Translations under genes and position numbers: made by a program
Shown here: positions 1-6,914 of the stretch, in pieces
Position numbering within the stretch: position 1 is the first letter of the stretch
Layout of the letters: every line of letters begins with the position of its first letter
Notes under the pieces: generated by a model
Databases searched by the model: none
Seen by the model: the letters and a program-made list of their open reading frames with translations, nothing else
Told to the model about the DNA's origin: nothing
NCBI GenBank assembly: GCA_026389675.1
Contig: JAPLHJ010000118.1
Location: 1 to 10,416, forward strand
Source: Chloroflexota bacterium
GTDB lineage: Bacteria; Chloroflexota; Dehalococcoidia; GIF9; UBA5629
Direction of reading: 5' to 3'
Length of the DNA: 10,416 nt

Positions 1-139
1 CACTCATTATCAATTTCAGCCGGTGCAGCGATCCCGACCTGACCAGTGCGCAGGTAAAGATGCCTTCACGGACGAGATTACGTACCGTCCATGCTCCGAT
101 GCACCCGGTCGCTCCAGTGACCAGGAACCGCTCCGCCAT
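1..139 (-). CDS. NAD-dependent epimerase/dehydratase, N-terminal part only
   Basis: Only the first 46 codons are in the window; the gene runs off the left edge. The peptide opens MAERFLVTGATGCIGAWTVR, a beta strand followed by the G-x-x-G-x-x-G dinucleotide-binding turn (G9, G12, G15) of extended short-chain dehydrogenases (NAD-dependent epimerase/dehydratase family). The ATG at 139-137 is preceded by a GGAGGG Shine-Dalgarno about 7 nt upstream, which fixes the start. It begins 54 bp after the SDR stop on the same strand, so it is probably the next gene of the same transcript. Members act on nucleotide sugars or on hydroxy/keto intermediates; the fragment is too short to choose. Family call is good, substrate unknown. 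Confidence 0.8.
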   Translation of the reverse strand, partial: MAERFLVTGATGCIGAWTVRNLVREGIFTCALVRSGSLHRLKLIMS

Positions 140-193
140 TTTACGATCCCTCCAGGCTATTCTTGGCAGGCGGCATCCTTTTAATCCTCAAAC

Positions 194-967
194 TCATTTC
201 GCCACCCAGCCGCAGTCTACCAGCAGGTCGGTGCCGGTAATGAACGACGCTGAGTCGCCGGCCAGAAAATATATCGACTCGGCGATCTCGGACGGGTCGG
301 CCCAGCGTTTGAAGGCCTGCTCGGCCTCCCTGAGCTTCTTGACCTCTTCAAAGGACTTCCCGGTTTTATCAGATTCTATGCGTATATCGCTGCGCAGCAT
401 GGGAGTATCCACAGAGCCCGGGCTGACCGAATTTACACGTATATTCCACGGGGCGAGCTCCCAGGCAAGCGCCCTGGTAAGCGCGATCACCGCGCCTTTG
501 GTTGCACCGTAAAGTGAATGATCGATCTGCCCCACATGGCCCGAGACCGATCCCATATTTACAATGGAGCCGCTCTTCTGCTTCTTCATGACGGGGATTA
601 CGTGTTTACAAAAGAGGAAAATGCCTCCCAGGTTAACATCTACTATGCGCTGGAACTCCTCCCAGCGGATTTCGTCCAGGGGCCGCACCAGTACGATCCC
701 GGCATTGTTATTTAGCACGTCGATACGGCCATGCATATGCATTATTTTTTCTACCGACGAGGCGACTTCTTTTTCGCTTGCCACATCGCACTTCCAGAAG
801 ACGCAGTCACCACCACCGGCTTTGATTTCATCACTGACCTGTTTGCCGCGATCGGCGATATCCAGTATGGCAACGGCGTATCCTTTGCGCGAAAATAACC
901 GGGCCACAGCCTCGCCGATTCCGTTCGCGGCGCCCGTGACAACCGCAACATTTTTAGATACGCTCAT
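194..967 (-). CDS. Short-chain dehydrogenase/reductase (classical SDR, likely NAD-linked)
   Basis: Classical SDR of 257 residues from the ATG at 967. Visible signatures: cofactor motif TGAANGIG (residues 11-18), NNAG (87-90), N112, and the catalytic set S140, Y153 and K157 with the usual 13- and 4-residue spacings; the C-terminus (GTDLLVDCGW) is typical of the family. D36 at the end of the second beta strand is the residue that usually selects NAD(H) over NADP(H). Classical SDRs interconvert alcohols and ketones in the cytosol. An in-frame TTG at 985 would add six residues, but GGGAG lies 8 nt before the ATG at 967, so the shorter form is preferred. It starts 4 bp after the BKACE stop, implying translational coupling. 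I infer it oxidises a 3-hydroxy acid to the 3-keto substrate of that enzyme; a sugar or polyol dehydrogenase role is the alternative. Confidence 0.92.
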   Translation of the reverse strand: MSVSKNVAVVTGAANGIGEAVARLFSRKGYAVAILDIADRGKQVSDEIKAGGGDCVFWKCDVASEKEVASSVEKIMHMHGRIDVLNNNAGIVLVRPLDEIRWEEFQRIVDVNLGGIFLFCKHVIPVMKKQKSGSIVNMGSVSGHVGQIDHSLYGATKGAVIALTRALAWELAPWNIRVNSVSPGSVDTPMLRSDIRIESDKTGKSFEEVKKLREAEQAFKRWADPSEIAESIYFLAGDSASFITGTDLLVDCGWVAK

Positions 968-971
968 CTTT

Positions 972-1760
972 TCATCTCCCGTCAAGTCCTAAAATCTTTC
1001 GTGCTTGTTTCACGCTTGCCACAGGCCTTCCCAGTGACCGCGAAATGTTTGCGATTTCGTTCACCAGCTCATGTGTTTTCGCCAGCTTCCCCGACCTCGT
1101 ATAGGGGTTGTCCTCGGTTCCCACGCGTACGTGGTCTCCTTCCAGAACGGCAGCCGCCAGTATCTTGATCTGGTCCTCATGCATAATGCTCACCACAACT
1201 GCGCAACCCGGCGGCAGCAGCCTGCGGCGGTAGAGGTATTCCTCCACACTGGGCGGCGACCAGGTGCCCCCCGGCCAGCCGAAAAAGAGCGTCGTTATAT
1301 AGGGTGGCTTGAGCAGCTTTTTATTGATCAGGTAATTCAGGTTCCATACAGACCCCGCATGCCATACCTCGAACTCGGGGGCGACGTGATACTTCGCGCA
1401 AAGCCGCGCGTATCTCACAAGTTCCTGTTTGGAATGGAGCTTGAGGCAATCAACCTCGGCGAAGGCCTCGTCATGGTGATTGAGTATTATGGAGAGCATA
1501 TCCGATTTTTCTTTGAAGCAGTCCATGCGCTCTTCAATATCCAGGCTGGACATGCCGCTCTGGACTATGATATCGCAGGAGGCGCGTACGGCGCGTATGA
1601 CCTTGCTCCATTGCCCTTCGGCGTGCGTGTGCAGCACCGTAGCGCCCCGCTCCAGGCAGAGTTTAGCTTCCAGGGCTATATGTGCCGGCTTCCGGGGATA
1701 TTCCACATCGGGCTTCAGCCAGCAGGTATTGGGTGTGGCGACGATGATAAGAGGATCCAT
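972..1760 (-). CDS. BKACE family enzyme (beta-keto acid cleavage enzyme, DUF849)
   Basis: A 262-residue protein matching the BKACE family (3-keto-5-aminohexanoate cleavage enzyme and relatives), zinc-dependent TIM-barrel enzymes that condense a beta-keto acid with acetyl-CoA and release acetoacetate plus a new CoA thioester. Seen here: metal pair H44-T-H46 after the first strand (family H-x-H), PEFEVWHAG (128-136) resembling the PE-x-E motif, GWPGG (161-165), and RVGTEDNPY (212-220), holding the equivalents of the catalytic Arg, metal-ligand Glu and Asp (R212, E216, D217). After H46 the sequence is AEG instead of the common V-R-D, so it is a divergent member and its substrate should not be copied from characterised enzymes. 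Start supported by AAGGAG 6 nt before ATG 1760. It sits 43 bp after the fusion gene and 4 bp before the SDR. Confidence 0.85.
   Translation of the reverse strand: MDPLIIVATPNTCWLKPDVEYPRKPAHIALEAKLCLERGATVLHTHAEGQWSKVIRAVRASCDIIVQSGMSSLDIEERMDCFKEKSDMLSIILNHHDEAFAEVDCLKLHSKQELVRYARLCAKYHVAPEFEVWHAGSVWNLNYLINKKLLKPPYITTLFFGWPGGTWSPPSVEEYLYRRRLLPPGCAVVVSIMHEDQIKILAAAVLEGDHVRVGTEDNPYTRSGKLAKTHELVNEIANISRSLGRPVASVKQARKILGLDGR
976..980 (-). promoter_or_regulatory. Ribosome binding site deciding the SDR start
   Basis: GGGAG on the minus strand, 8 nt upstream of the ATG at 967 and inside the last codons of the BKACE gene. It favours the ATG at 967 over the TTG at 985, which would make the two genes overlap by 14 bp and has no such site at the right distance. 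Confidence 0.65.
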
Positions 1761-1780
1761 TTCGTTCTCCTTTATTCAAG

Positions 1781-1795
1781 TGCCGGCCTCCGGCA
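1781..1795 (-). other. Small GC-rich hairpin in the fusion-BKACE gap
   Basis: The sequence is TGCCGG, a 3-nt loop, then CCGGCA: a perfect 6-bp stem. It lies 8 bp after the stop of the fusion gene and just upstream of the BKACE Shine-Dalgarno. No T-tract follows on the minus strand, so it is not a classical terminator; it could tune mRNA stability or be incidental. Confidence 0.35.
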
Positions 1796-1803
1796 TCCTT
1801 GGA

Positions 1804-4599
1804 TCACAAGCTGATAATATGCTTATCCAGTGTGGTGATTTTGCGGAGCCCCGACTCGGTGACCACATAACAGTCTTCCACGCCGATAAGTACCTTTCCG
1901 AACGACTCCCATGCTTCGATTTCAAATACCATGTTCTTTTCAAACGGGCGGTCCAGCACCTGCAGGGGACCGAAGAGGTGCTGTTCCTCGCATTCCAGCC
2001 CGATGCTATGTCCGATGGCCATAGTCAATCCCCCCGCCTTCAGGGTTTTATAGAAAGCATCGGCCTCCTTATTCAGCTGCCTGATATTCACACCCGGTTT
2101 GACGTTCTTCTCATAGAACTCCTGCAGCACGATAAGACGGTCGATGATCTCCTTGGCCTCTTTGGCCACCGGGCCTATGACGACATGGCGGTTAACATCG
2201 GCGACATATCCCTTATAAACCGCGCCGAAATCGAAACGGCAGATATCGCCTTTATTTAACACCGTCCCGATGCCCGGCGCCTCGGGATCGGATTCCCCGA
2301 TGCTCAGCGTCAGGTGGTCCCATACCTCGGCGCCCTCATCGATAATCGTTTTTCGCGCCAGCAGGAGGAAATCGTTATCGGTCATGCCTTCTTTAGTCGC
2401 TTTGATACAGGCTTTGATGGCCTTCTCCGTGATCTGCGTGGCTTTTTCGATGCGCTGGATCTCCTCATCGCTCTTGATCAGCCGCATCTCCAGCAGGACC
2501 TCATCTGCCGTTACCACTTCAGAGGCGGGACATTTCTGGGCCAGATAGTCCAGAAGGTACTTGGGCGCGAAAGATTCCACTCCGATGCGCTTGCCCTCCA
2601 TTCCCCATTTCTTTATTTTGGCCATGATCGCCCGGACGGTCTCCTTCTGACCGATAGTGCCCTTGTGGTCCGCTATCCAGGAAAATCTATCCACACTCTG
2701 GAAGAGGTCCCAGTTGAACAGGGCCGCTTCGCCGTCCCGGCTGACCATAACCACGTTGGGATACTGGTTGCTCAGCGCGAACAGGATGGGATTCGGGCTG
2801 GCATGCAGTATGGGCATGCCGCTGGTATAGAAAACGTTGACGGGCGTGGTCACGATCATCAGGTCCAGGTTGTGCTTACCAAGCGTCTCCTCCATTCGTT
2901 TCCGGTTAAAACCGACCGCTTTCACCCTTTTCACCTCCGGCAGCTTCTTATTTATGGGGATATGCTCAGCAAGTTTGTGTAATATGCTTTCCGTGCCGGC
3001 TGTCTGCTCGATCGCTGTCAAATCCCCGCGGGTGACCGCTTTCCCGGTCTGGGCCGATACATATCCCATCAGGACCGCGGCAATTGCGCTCTTCGCCTGT
3101 TCGGGGGTAAACTCCGGTTCCCTGTTTTCCAGTATGCATTGAGCGAAATACTCATCCTCGCAGCGCATTGATATGTTATAGTATGAAGGAAACGGAGCGT
3201 GTTCAATCTCGGGCTCGTACCATTGATTCTTGTTCTCTCCCATCGCATCGTGGTTGGAATAAATGCGGACCGGCTTCTCCCACATGTGGTTTTCTAAAAT
3301 CGTCCCCCTGCTTCCATAGACCTCCAGGCTGTTGAATGCCGGTGTGACCTGCGTGAAGCTTACGACGATCTCACCTACAACTCCTTTGATGAAACGGACC
3401 ATTGCCATGGCGTTGTCTTCAGCTTTCTCCGGCAGGTTTATCGCCTGCTTGGAAAGCGTCACATAGATGGATTCCACCTCATCCTCCAGAATCCATTGAA
3501 GGGCGGCAAATTTATGCGCGCCCATGTCCATAAACGCCCCGCCGCCGGCTTTGATGGGGTCTCCCTTCCAGAAATCCGGCTGGCTCATACCCTCGATTTC
3601 ACTGACCCCTTCATAGGCCCTGACCAGGTGCACGTCGCCGATCAGTCCCTGCTTGATCGCATCGTGTATATACTGGTGCGCAGGCAAGAAGCGGTGATTT
3701 TCCGCGATCATGAATTTAACGCCGGCTTCCTTGGCCGTCTTTATCATCAGGTCGCAATCTTCAAGCGTTGTCGCCATGGGTTTTTCACATAGAATATGCT
3801 TGCCCGCCGCAGCAACACGGGATACCAGGTCGGCATGGTAGGCATGCGGCACCATGATCAGGACGGCATCGATGTCACTTTGCAGGAATTGATCGAGATC
3901 GCTGTAAGCCTGCAGCTTATTGGCCCTGTACCTCCTGGCCACCTTTTCCGCGCGCTTCAGATTTTTATCGTATACCGCAACAAATTTTAGATAAGGTGAG
4001 TCCGCACACGCAGCGCTGTGGAAATCCCATACTGATCCCACTCCGATCACTCCAAATTTGACGTATTTAGTTTTCGATTCTTTACCCGCCTTGCGCTGGG
4101 ACGTATCCTTCTTTGCTGATTCCTGGAGGGTCCGGCCCCCGGCAGCAGGTACCGGGCCCGGCTCCAAATCCAGTTCTTCCCGTACCATGTCGACAAGCGT
4201 ACGGAACTTGATCGCATCCGGCAGGTTCCCATCCACCTTCAGGTCGCCGTTCATGTAGGCCATGGTGGCGTCAACCTGTCCCGTGAAAACGCCCACGGCC
4301 AATTCCGCACTCATATCCAGGGTTATATCCGGCGCCTGGATATCCCCGCCACCCATCTCGAAACTCCCGCCCTGGATATTCAGCCATATATCGGGACAGC
4401 CCGACAATCTAAACTGAAATTTCCGGTTAAACCCCTGCACTTCATCCCTGGTTTCATCGATGTTGTTGGCAACCTGGATGAACAGTGTTAAAAAATCCTG
4501 AAGGTCGTCCAATTTGAAAGTCCCGCCTTCGACCCTCTCCAGCATCCTCTGCTTTAAACCCTCATCAATCGCCTGTGTGCTATCTACTTTCCAGCCCAT
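1804..4599 (-). CDS. Three-domain fusion: SCP2-like + Gfo/Idh/MocA oxidoreductase + M24 metallohydrolase
   Basis: One uninterrupted frame of 931 residues. Residues about 15-140 resemble an SCP2 (sterol-carrier-protein) domain, including the pattern ITLDMSAELAVGVFTGQVDA (92-111) and a GDLKVDG turn. A charged linker (about 145-178) follows. Residues 179-535 are a Gfo/Idh/MocA NAD(P)-dependent oxidoreductase: GVGS Rossmann turn (186-189), EKP with K273, GGG (352-354), and the D358-x3-H362 catalytic pair. Residues about 559-931 are an M24 'pita-bread' domain (creatinase, prolidase, Xaa-Pro aminopeptidase and DMSP lyase DddP fold), with a creatinase-like N-lobe and metal ligands D790, D801, H864, E895 and E908. 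The second conserved His, seven residues after H864, is E871. No signal peptide, so cytosolic. GGAG lies 9 nt before ATG 4599. Separate proteins normally carry these domains. Domain calls are firm; reaction and substrate unknown. Confidence 0.9.
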   Translation of the reverse strand: MGWKVDSTQAIDEGLKQRMLERVEGGTFKLDDLQDFLTLFIQVANNIDETRDEVQGFNRKFQFRLSGCPDIWLNIQGGSFEMGGGDIQAPDITLDMSAELAVGVFTGQVDATMAYMNGDLKVDGNLPDAIKFRTLVDMVREELDLEPGPVPAAGGRTLQESAKKDTSQRKAGKESKTKYVKFGVIGVGSVWDFHSAACADSPYLKFVAVYDKNLKRAEKVARRYRANKLQAYSDLDQFLQSDIDAVLIMVPHAYHADLVSRVAAAGKHILCEKPMATTLEDCDLMIKTAKEAGVKFMIAENHRFLPAHQYIHDAIKQGLIGDVHLVRAYEGVSEIEGMSQPDFWKGDPIKAGGGAFMDMGAHKFAALQWILEDEVESIYVTLSKQAINLPEKAEDNAMAMVRFIKGVVGEIVVSFTQVTPAFNSLEVYGSRGTILENHMWEKPVRIYSNHDAMGENKNQWYEPEIEHAPFPSYYNISMRCEDEYFAQCILENREPEFTPEQAKSAIAAVLMGYVSAQTGKAVTRGDLTAIEQTAGTESILHKLAEHIPINKKLPEVKRVKAVGFNRKRMEETLGKHNLDLMIVTTPVNVFYTSGMPILHASPNPILFALSNQYPNVVMVSRDGEAALFNWDLFQSVDRFSWIADHKGTIGQKETVRAIMAKIKKWGMEGKRIGVESFAPKYLLDYLAQKCPASEVVTADEVLLEMRLIKSDEEIQRIEKATQITEKAIKACIKATKEGMTDNDFLLLARKTIIDEGAEVWDHLTLSIGESDPEAPGIGTVLNKGDICRFDFGAVYKGYVADVNRHVVIGPVAKEAKEIIDRLIVLQEFYEKNVKPGVNIRQLNKEADAFYKTLKAGGLTMAIGHSIGLECEEQHLFGPLQVLDRPFEKNMVFEIEAWESFGKVLIGVEDCYVVTESGLRKITTLDKHIISL
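2923..2938 (-). promoter_or_regulatory. Candidate internal ribosome binding site and GTG start for the M24 domain
   Basis: Within the fusion gene, GGAGG (2938-2934) stands 8 nt before an in-frame GTG (2925-2923, codon 559). This is the junction between the Gfo/Idh part and the M24 part. Initiation here would give a 373-residue free-standing M24 protein, close to the usual length of such enzymes. The spacing is optimal, but the site could also be a relic of two formerly separate genes or a coincidence of Pro-Glu-Val codons. Confidence 0.4.
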
Positions 4600-4692
4600 A
4601 ATGATTTACTCCATATCTACTAAAATAGTCACTGAGCCAGTCTGCTCTTTTGCTCGTTTGCACCACCGGCTTCATGGTACCAGGGCATGCTG

Positions 4693-4733
4693 GCTAAAAG
4701 GCAGCAACCGCTTGCCAACTTTCGCTAAAAGGC
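4693..4733. repeat. Two 10-bp direct repeats, candidate operator
   Basis: GCTAAAAGGC occurs at 4693-4702 and again at 4724-4733, 31 bp apart (about three helical turns), with a purine/pyrimidine-like flank otherwise different. They lie 94-134 bp upstream of the start codon of the fusion gene and the second overlaps the position where a -10 box would fall if TTGACT at 4758-4753 is a -35. That arrangement fits binding of a regulator to the same face of the helix. No regulator gene is in the window. Confidence 0.4.
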
Positions 4734-4756
4734 TATCAATATGGCTATTAATAGTC

Positions 4757-4796
4757 AAGGTGCACACATCCGAAATAAGATGTGCGAAGTTACCTT
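4757..4796. repeat. Imperfect 40-bp inverted repeat
   Basis: Outer arms AAGGT (4757-4761) and ACCTT (4792-4796) enclose inner arms CACATC (4765-4770) and GATGTG (4779-4784) around an 8-nt loop. The two stems are separated by an asymmetric internal loop. There is no T-tract on either strand, so it is not an obvious terminator; a protein-binding site or mRNA structure is possible. Confidence 0.4.
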
Positions 4797-4847
4797 TATA
4801 AGTATTCCTTCCGAATATAGGAGAGCAGCAGGTAACAGTTGCCTGAC

Positions 4848-6860
4848 CTAATAGGAGTTATGCATACTGAAATCGAGGACACCGGGGAACCTCTCCCTGA
4901 TATCCAGCATGGCGCCGAGCGTTAGCACTACCACCCATGCTACGCAGGTGTGGAACCTTCCCTTGGTGCCTAAGTACCTGAGTATGTAATCCCAGTTTGT
5001 CTGGTTTACCTGTTCGGGCTGCCAGCCGATAAAATCTTTGCCCCTGCCCAGGAGGTCTTTTTTATATGAAATGAGCTGGCTGCATGCGGCTATCATTATC
5101 AGGCCGCACTTTTTCCATAGTTCATCTTTGGTCGCCTCCCACAGCCTTAATAAATCGTAGGCGATAAAAAGTCCATAGAAGTCAAGATGGTGATGGGCAA
5201 CGGATACAGCTGTCATGCCGCAGGTTTTAAAATCCCTTTTACCTGCCGGGCTCCCTGCATGGAAAGCGACATTGTAGGTAAACATCCAGCTCAACACGAA
5301 GCCCGCGGCCAGCCTGGCGTAGCGCAGGTAGTATTCATCGTGCGATCTCTCATAGAGGTCGAGGAAGGCCCTGAGCAGGGCGCAGCCGGCTTCCTTATCC
5401 ACGCAGTCCGCGTCAAGCGTGTCGGCATAAAAACGGTTGTTATCTATCAGGGAGGCATAGTAGCGGCCCGCCTTTTTCAGTGCTTGATCAATGTCATCCG
5501 TTTTGCCGATGATTCTCTCAAGCGCGATTAGAAGGCTGATAATGTAAGCGCCGTTGGTGCCCAGGGTATTCAACGGGCTTCCATCGCTATTCCACCACCG
5601 GCCGAAGCTGCCCTCATCGCTGCCCAGTAGTTGATGGCCTATATAGAATTCGGCATTCCTGTTGGCAAGGTTTAAAAATTCCTCCCGCTGTTTTCCGGTG
5701 TCTTTGAGCAGTTTATACAGCCGCAGGTAATTGACCATCACCTCGCCGTTGCACCTGGTATTTGCGCCGTTTATGAGTTCTTCCGGTGTACCCACGCCCA
5801 TGTAGCCGCCCCATTTGCTGTCTTTGAGCGAATAGCTGTCCTGGTGCAGGCCGTTGGGCAGAGCGCCTGCCAGGAAAAATCTTCCGATCTTGTCCGCTAT
5901 GTCTATGTATTTTTGATCGCCAAGCTCCTTACCTGCACGCGCCAAGATGGTGGCCCCCTCCATGCCCTTCACCAGGAAGGAACCGGCCGCATAGTTGTGA
6001 AACGGCTGGAAAAGTCCGTTTCCTCTGCCCTGCTGAATAGCAGTAATGCCCGGCTTATCGATGAGCAGATATTTAAGGTGATGGAATTTTGAGGCGGCTA
6101 TCGTTGACCAATCGGTTTTTTCGTGGTCACCCTCAGGCACAGCAAAGAGGTCCAAAGCCAGGGAAGTCAATTTAATGAATATTTCGCAGACATGTGTACA
6201 TTTGCCGAAAGCGATGAAGAAGTTCCTTGAATACTCAAAGGGGGACTTTTGAATGTTGAAAAATGCCGCGGATTTAGCGGTTAATCCGCCGATCAGGATG
6301 CCTTTCTCGGTGTATGTGAAAGGTTCTTCTACGTAGGGGACAGAGATCTCAAGGGCGGGGCTCCCCTCCCTGACATAAGTCTTGACGCCAGATATCTCGT
6401 TTTCGTTGTCTGAAGGGTTGGTGAAGACCGCCTGCCACCGTGAGCCATCGTGGAGGATCGAGCAGGAAGGTATCGGTATCCTATCCTCACGGAACGACCA
6501 GCCTTTTTCAATTCCGCCCCTGGGGAAACGGCCCTCACCCATCTCATTCTTATCGTACATAACGGATGGGACGATCCAGTTATCTAAATCCCCTGAAGGC
6601 TGATAACCGAATAATAGTTGCCACCTGCCGGGTTCAGTAATCGTCCAGTGCCTTTTTATTGTTATAAGATCTTTGTCAGCAAGAAACTCGTCTCTAAGCC
6701 GGGCGCCTGTAAAAGTAACGTTTACGATGTTCCCTGCATTGATAAGAATTTCGTTGGGTTCGAGAGTGGTTTTCCCTCTCCGCAGGCGATAATAAACCCC
6801 GCCCAGTTCCACCCCCTCATGGATAATATCGACACGGCCGTTCTTTTTGATGAGTTGCAT
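4848..6860 (-). CDS. Putative six-hairpin glycosidase-like protein, family not recognised
   Basis: A 670-residue protein without signal peptide or membrane segments. Residues 1-220 are rich in predicted beta strands and aromatic residues. Residues about 250-655 are helical repeats with the rhythm of an (alpha/alpha)6 barrel: blocks near 286-330 (tract FQPFHNYAAGSFLVKG), 362-410, 430-470, 487-525, 550-600 and 620-652. This beta-domain plus helical-barrel architecture is usual for cytosolic six-hairpin glycosidases and related glycan-active enzymes, hence the tentative call. Acidic residues in conserved-looking contexts include E373, D415/E416, D426, D484 and D488, but no catalytic pair can be assigned. 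The start ATG 6860 has no clear Shine-Dalgarno; the nearest purine-rich run is about 40 nt upstream. It follows the zinc-finger gene by 54 bp in the same frame. A sugar-releasing or sugar-isomerising role fits the kinase and oxidoreductase neighbours; this is inference. Confidence 0.6.
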   Translation of the reverse strand: MQLIKKNGRVDIIHEGVELGGVYYRLRRGKTTLEPNEILINAGNIVNVTFTGARLRDEFLADKDLITIKRHWTITEPGRWQLLFGYQPSGDLDNWIVPSVMYDKNEMGEGRFPRGGIEKGWSFREDRIPIPSCSILHDGSRWQAVFTNPSDNENEISGVKTYVREGSPALEISVPYVEEPFTYTEKGILIGGLTAKSAAFFNIQKSPFEYSRNFFIAFGKCTHVCEIFIKLTSLALDLFAVPEGDHEKTDWSTIAASKFHHLKYLLIDKPGITAIQQGRGNGLFQPFHNYAAGSFLVKGMEGATILARAGKELGDQKYIDIADKIGRFFLAGALPNGLHQDSYSLKDSKWGGYMGVGTPEELINGANTRCNGEVMVNYLRLYKLLKDTGKQREEFLNLANRNAEFYIGHQLLGSDEGSFGRWWNSDGSPLNTLGTNGAYIISLLIALERIIGKTDDIDQALKKAGRYYASLIDNNRFYADTLDADCVDKEAGCALLRAFLDLYERSHDEYYLRYARLAAGFVLSWMFTYNVAFHAGSPAGKRDFKTCGMTAVSVAHHHLDFYGLFIAYDLLRLWEATKDELWKKCGLIMIAACSQLISYKKDLLGRGKDFIGWQPEQVNQTNWDYILRYLGTKGRFHTCVAWVVVLTLGAMLDIRERFPGVLDFSMHNSY

Positions 6861-6914
6861 AAGTTTTTCGGGAATACAGTAGCAATGCAGTTGTAATGAG
6901 CCTTTCCGGCGGGG

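Larger units (their letters stand above)
4600..4847. other. 248-bp intergenic region with repeats, upstream of the fusion gene
   Basis: Longest non-coding stretch of the window. On the minus strand it starts with a hairpin 2 nt after the stop of the 670-residue protein gene (4829-4845, 7-bp stem CAGGCAA/TTACCTG with one G-T pair, 3-nt loop) but no T-tract. Then come an imperfect inverted repeat (4757-4796), the palindrome CTATTAATAG (4745-4754), a TTGACT hexamer (4758-4753) usable as a -35 box, and two copies of a 10-bp direct repeat. A good -10 box at the right distance from TTGACT is lacking (TAGCCT at 17 nt), so a promoter is possible but not established. No small gene with a convincing start was seen. 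Confidence 0.5.

Noticed and set aside
968..985. TTG start extending the SDR by six residues
   Set aside because: The ATG at 967 has GGGAG 8 nt upstream and avoids a 14-bp overlap with the BKACE gene; the extension adds nothing to the fold.
60..992. Plus-strand frames opposite the SDR and epimerase genes
   Set aside because: Antisense to the SDR with complete catalytic motifs; low-complexity translations without family features.
171..1800. 10-bp repeat CGGCATCCTT at 171-180 and 1791-1800, both just after gene stops
   Set aside because: Many 10-bp matches are expected by chance in a 10-kb window; the surrounding bases do not match.
1071..2259. Long plus-strand open frames (about 250 residues each) opposite the BKACE and M24 coding regions
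   Set aside because: They lie fully antisense to genes with clear domain motifs, lack recognisable domains and are explained by codon bias of the real minus-strand genes.
4829..4845. Hairpin right after the stop of the 670-residue protein gene as a Rho-independent terminator
   Set aside because: Stem of only 7 bp with a G-T pair, and no T-tract follows on the minus strand.
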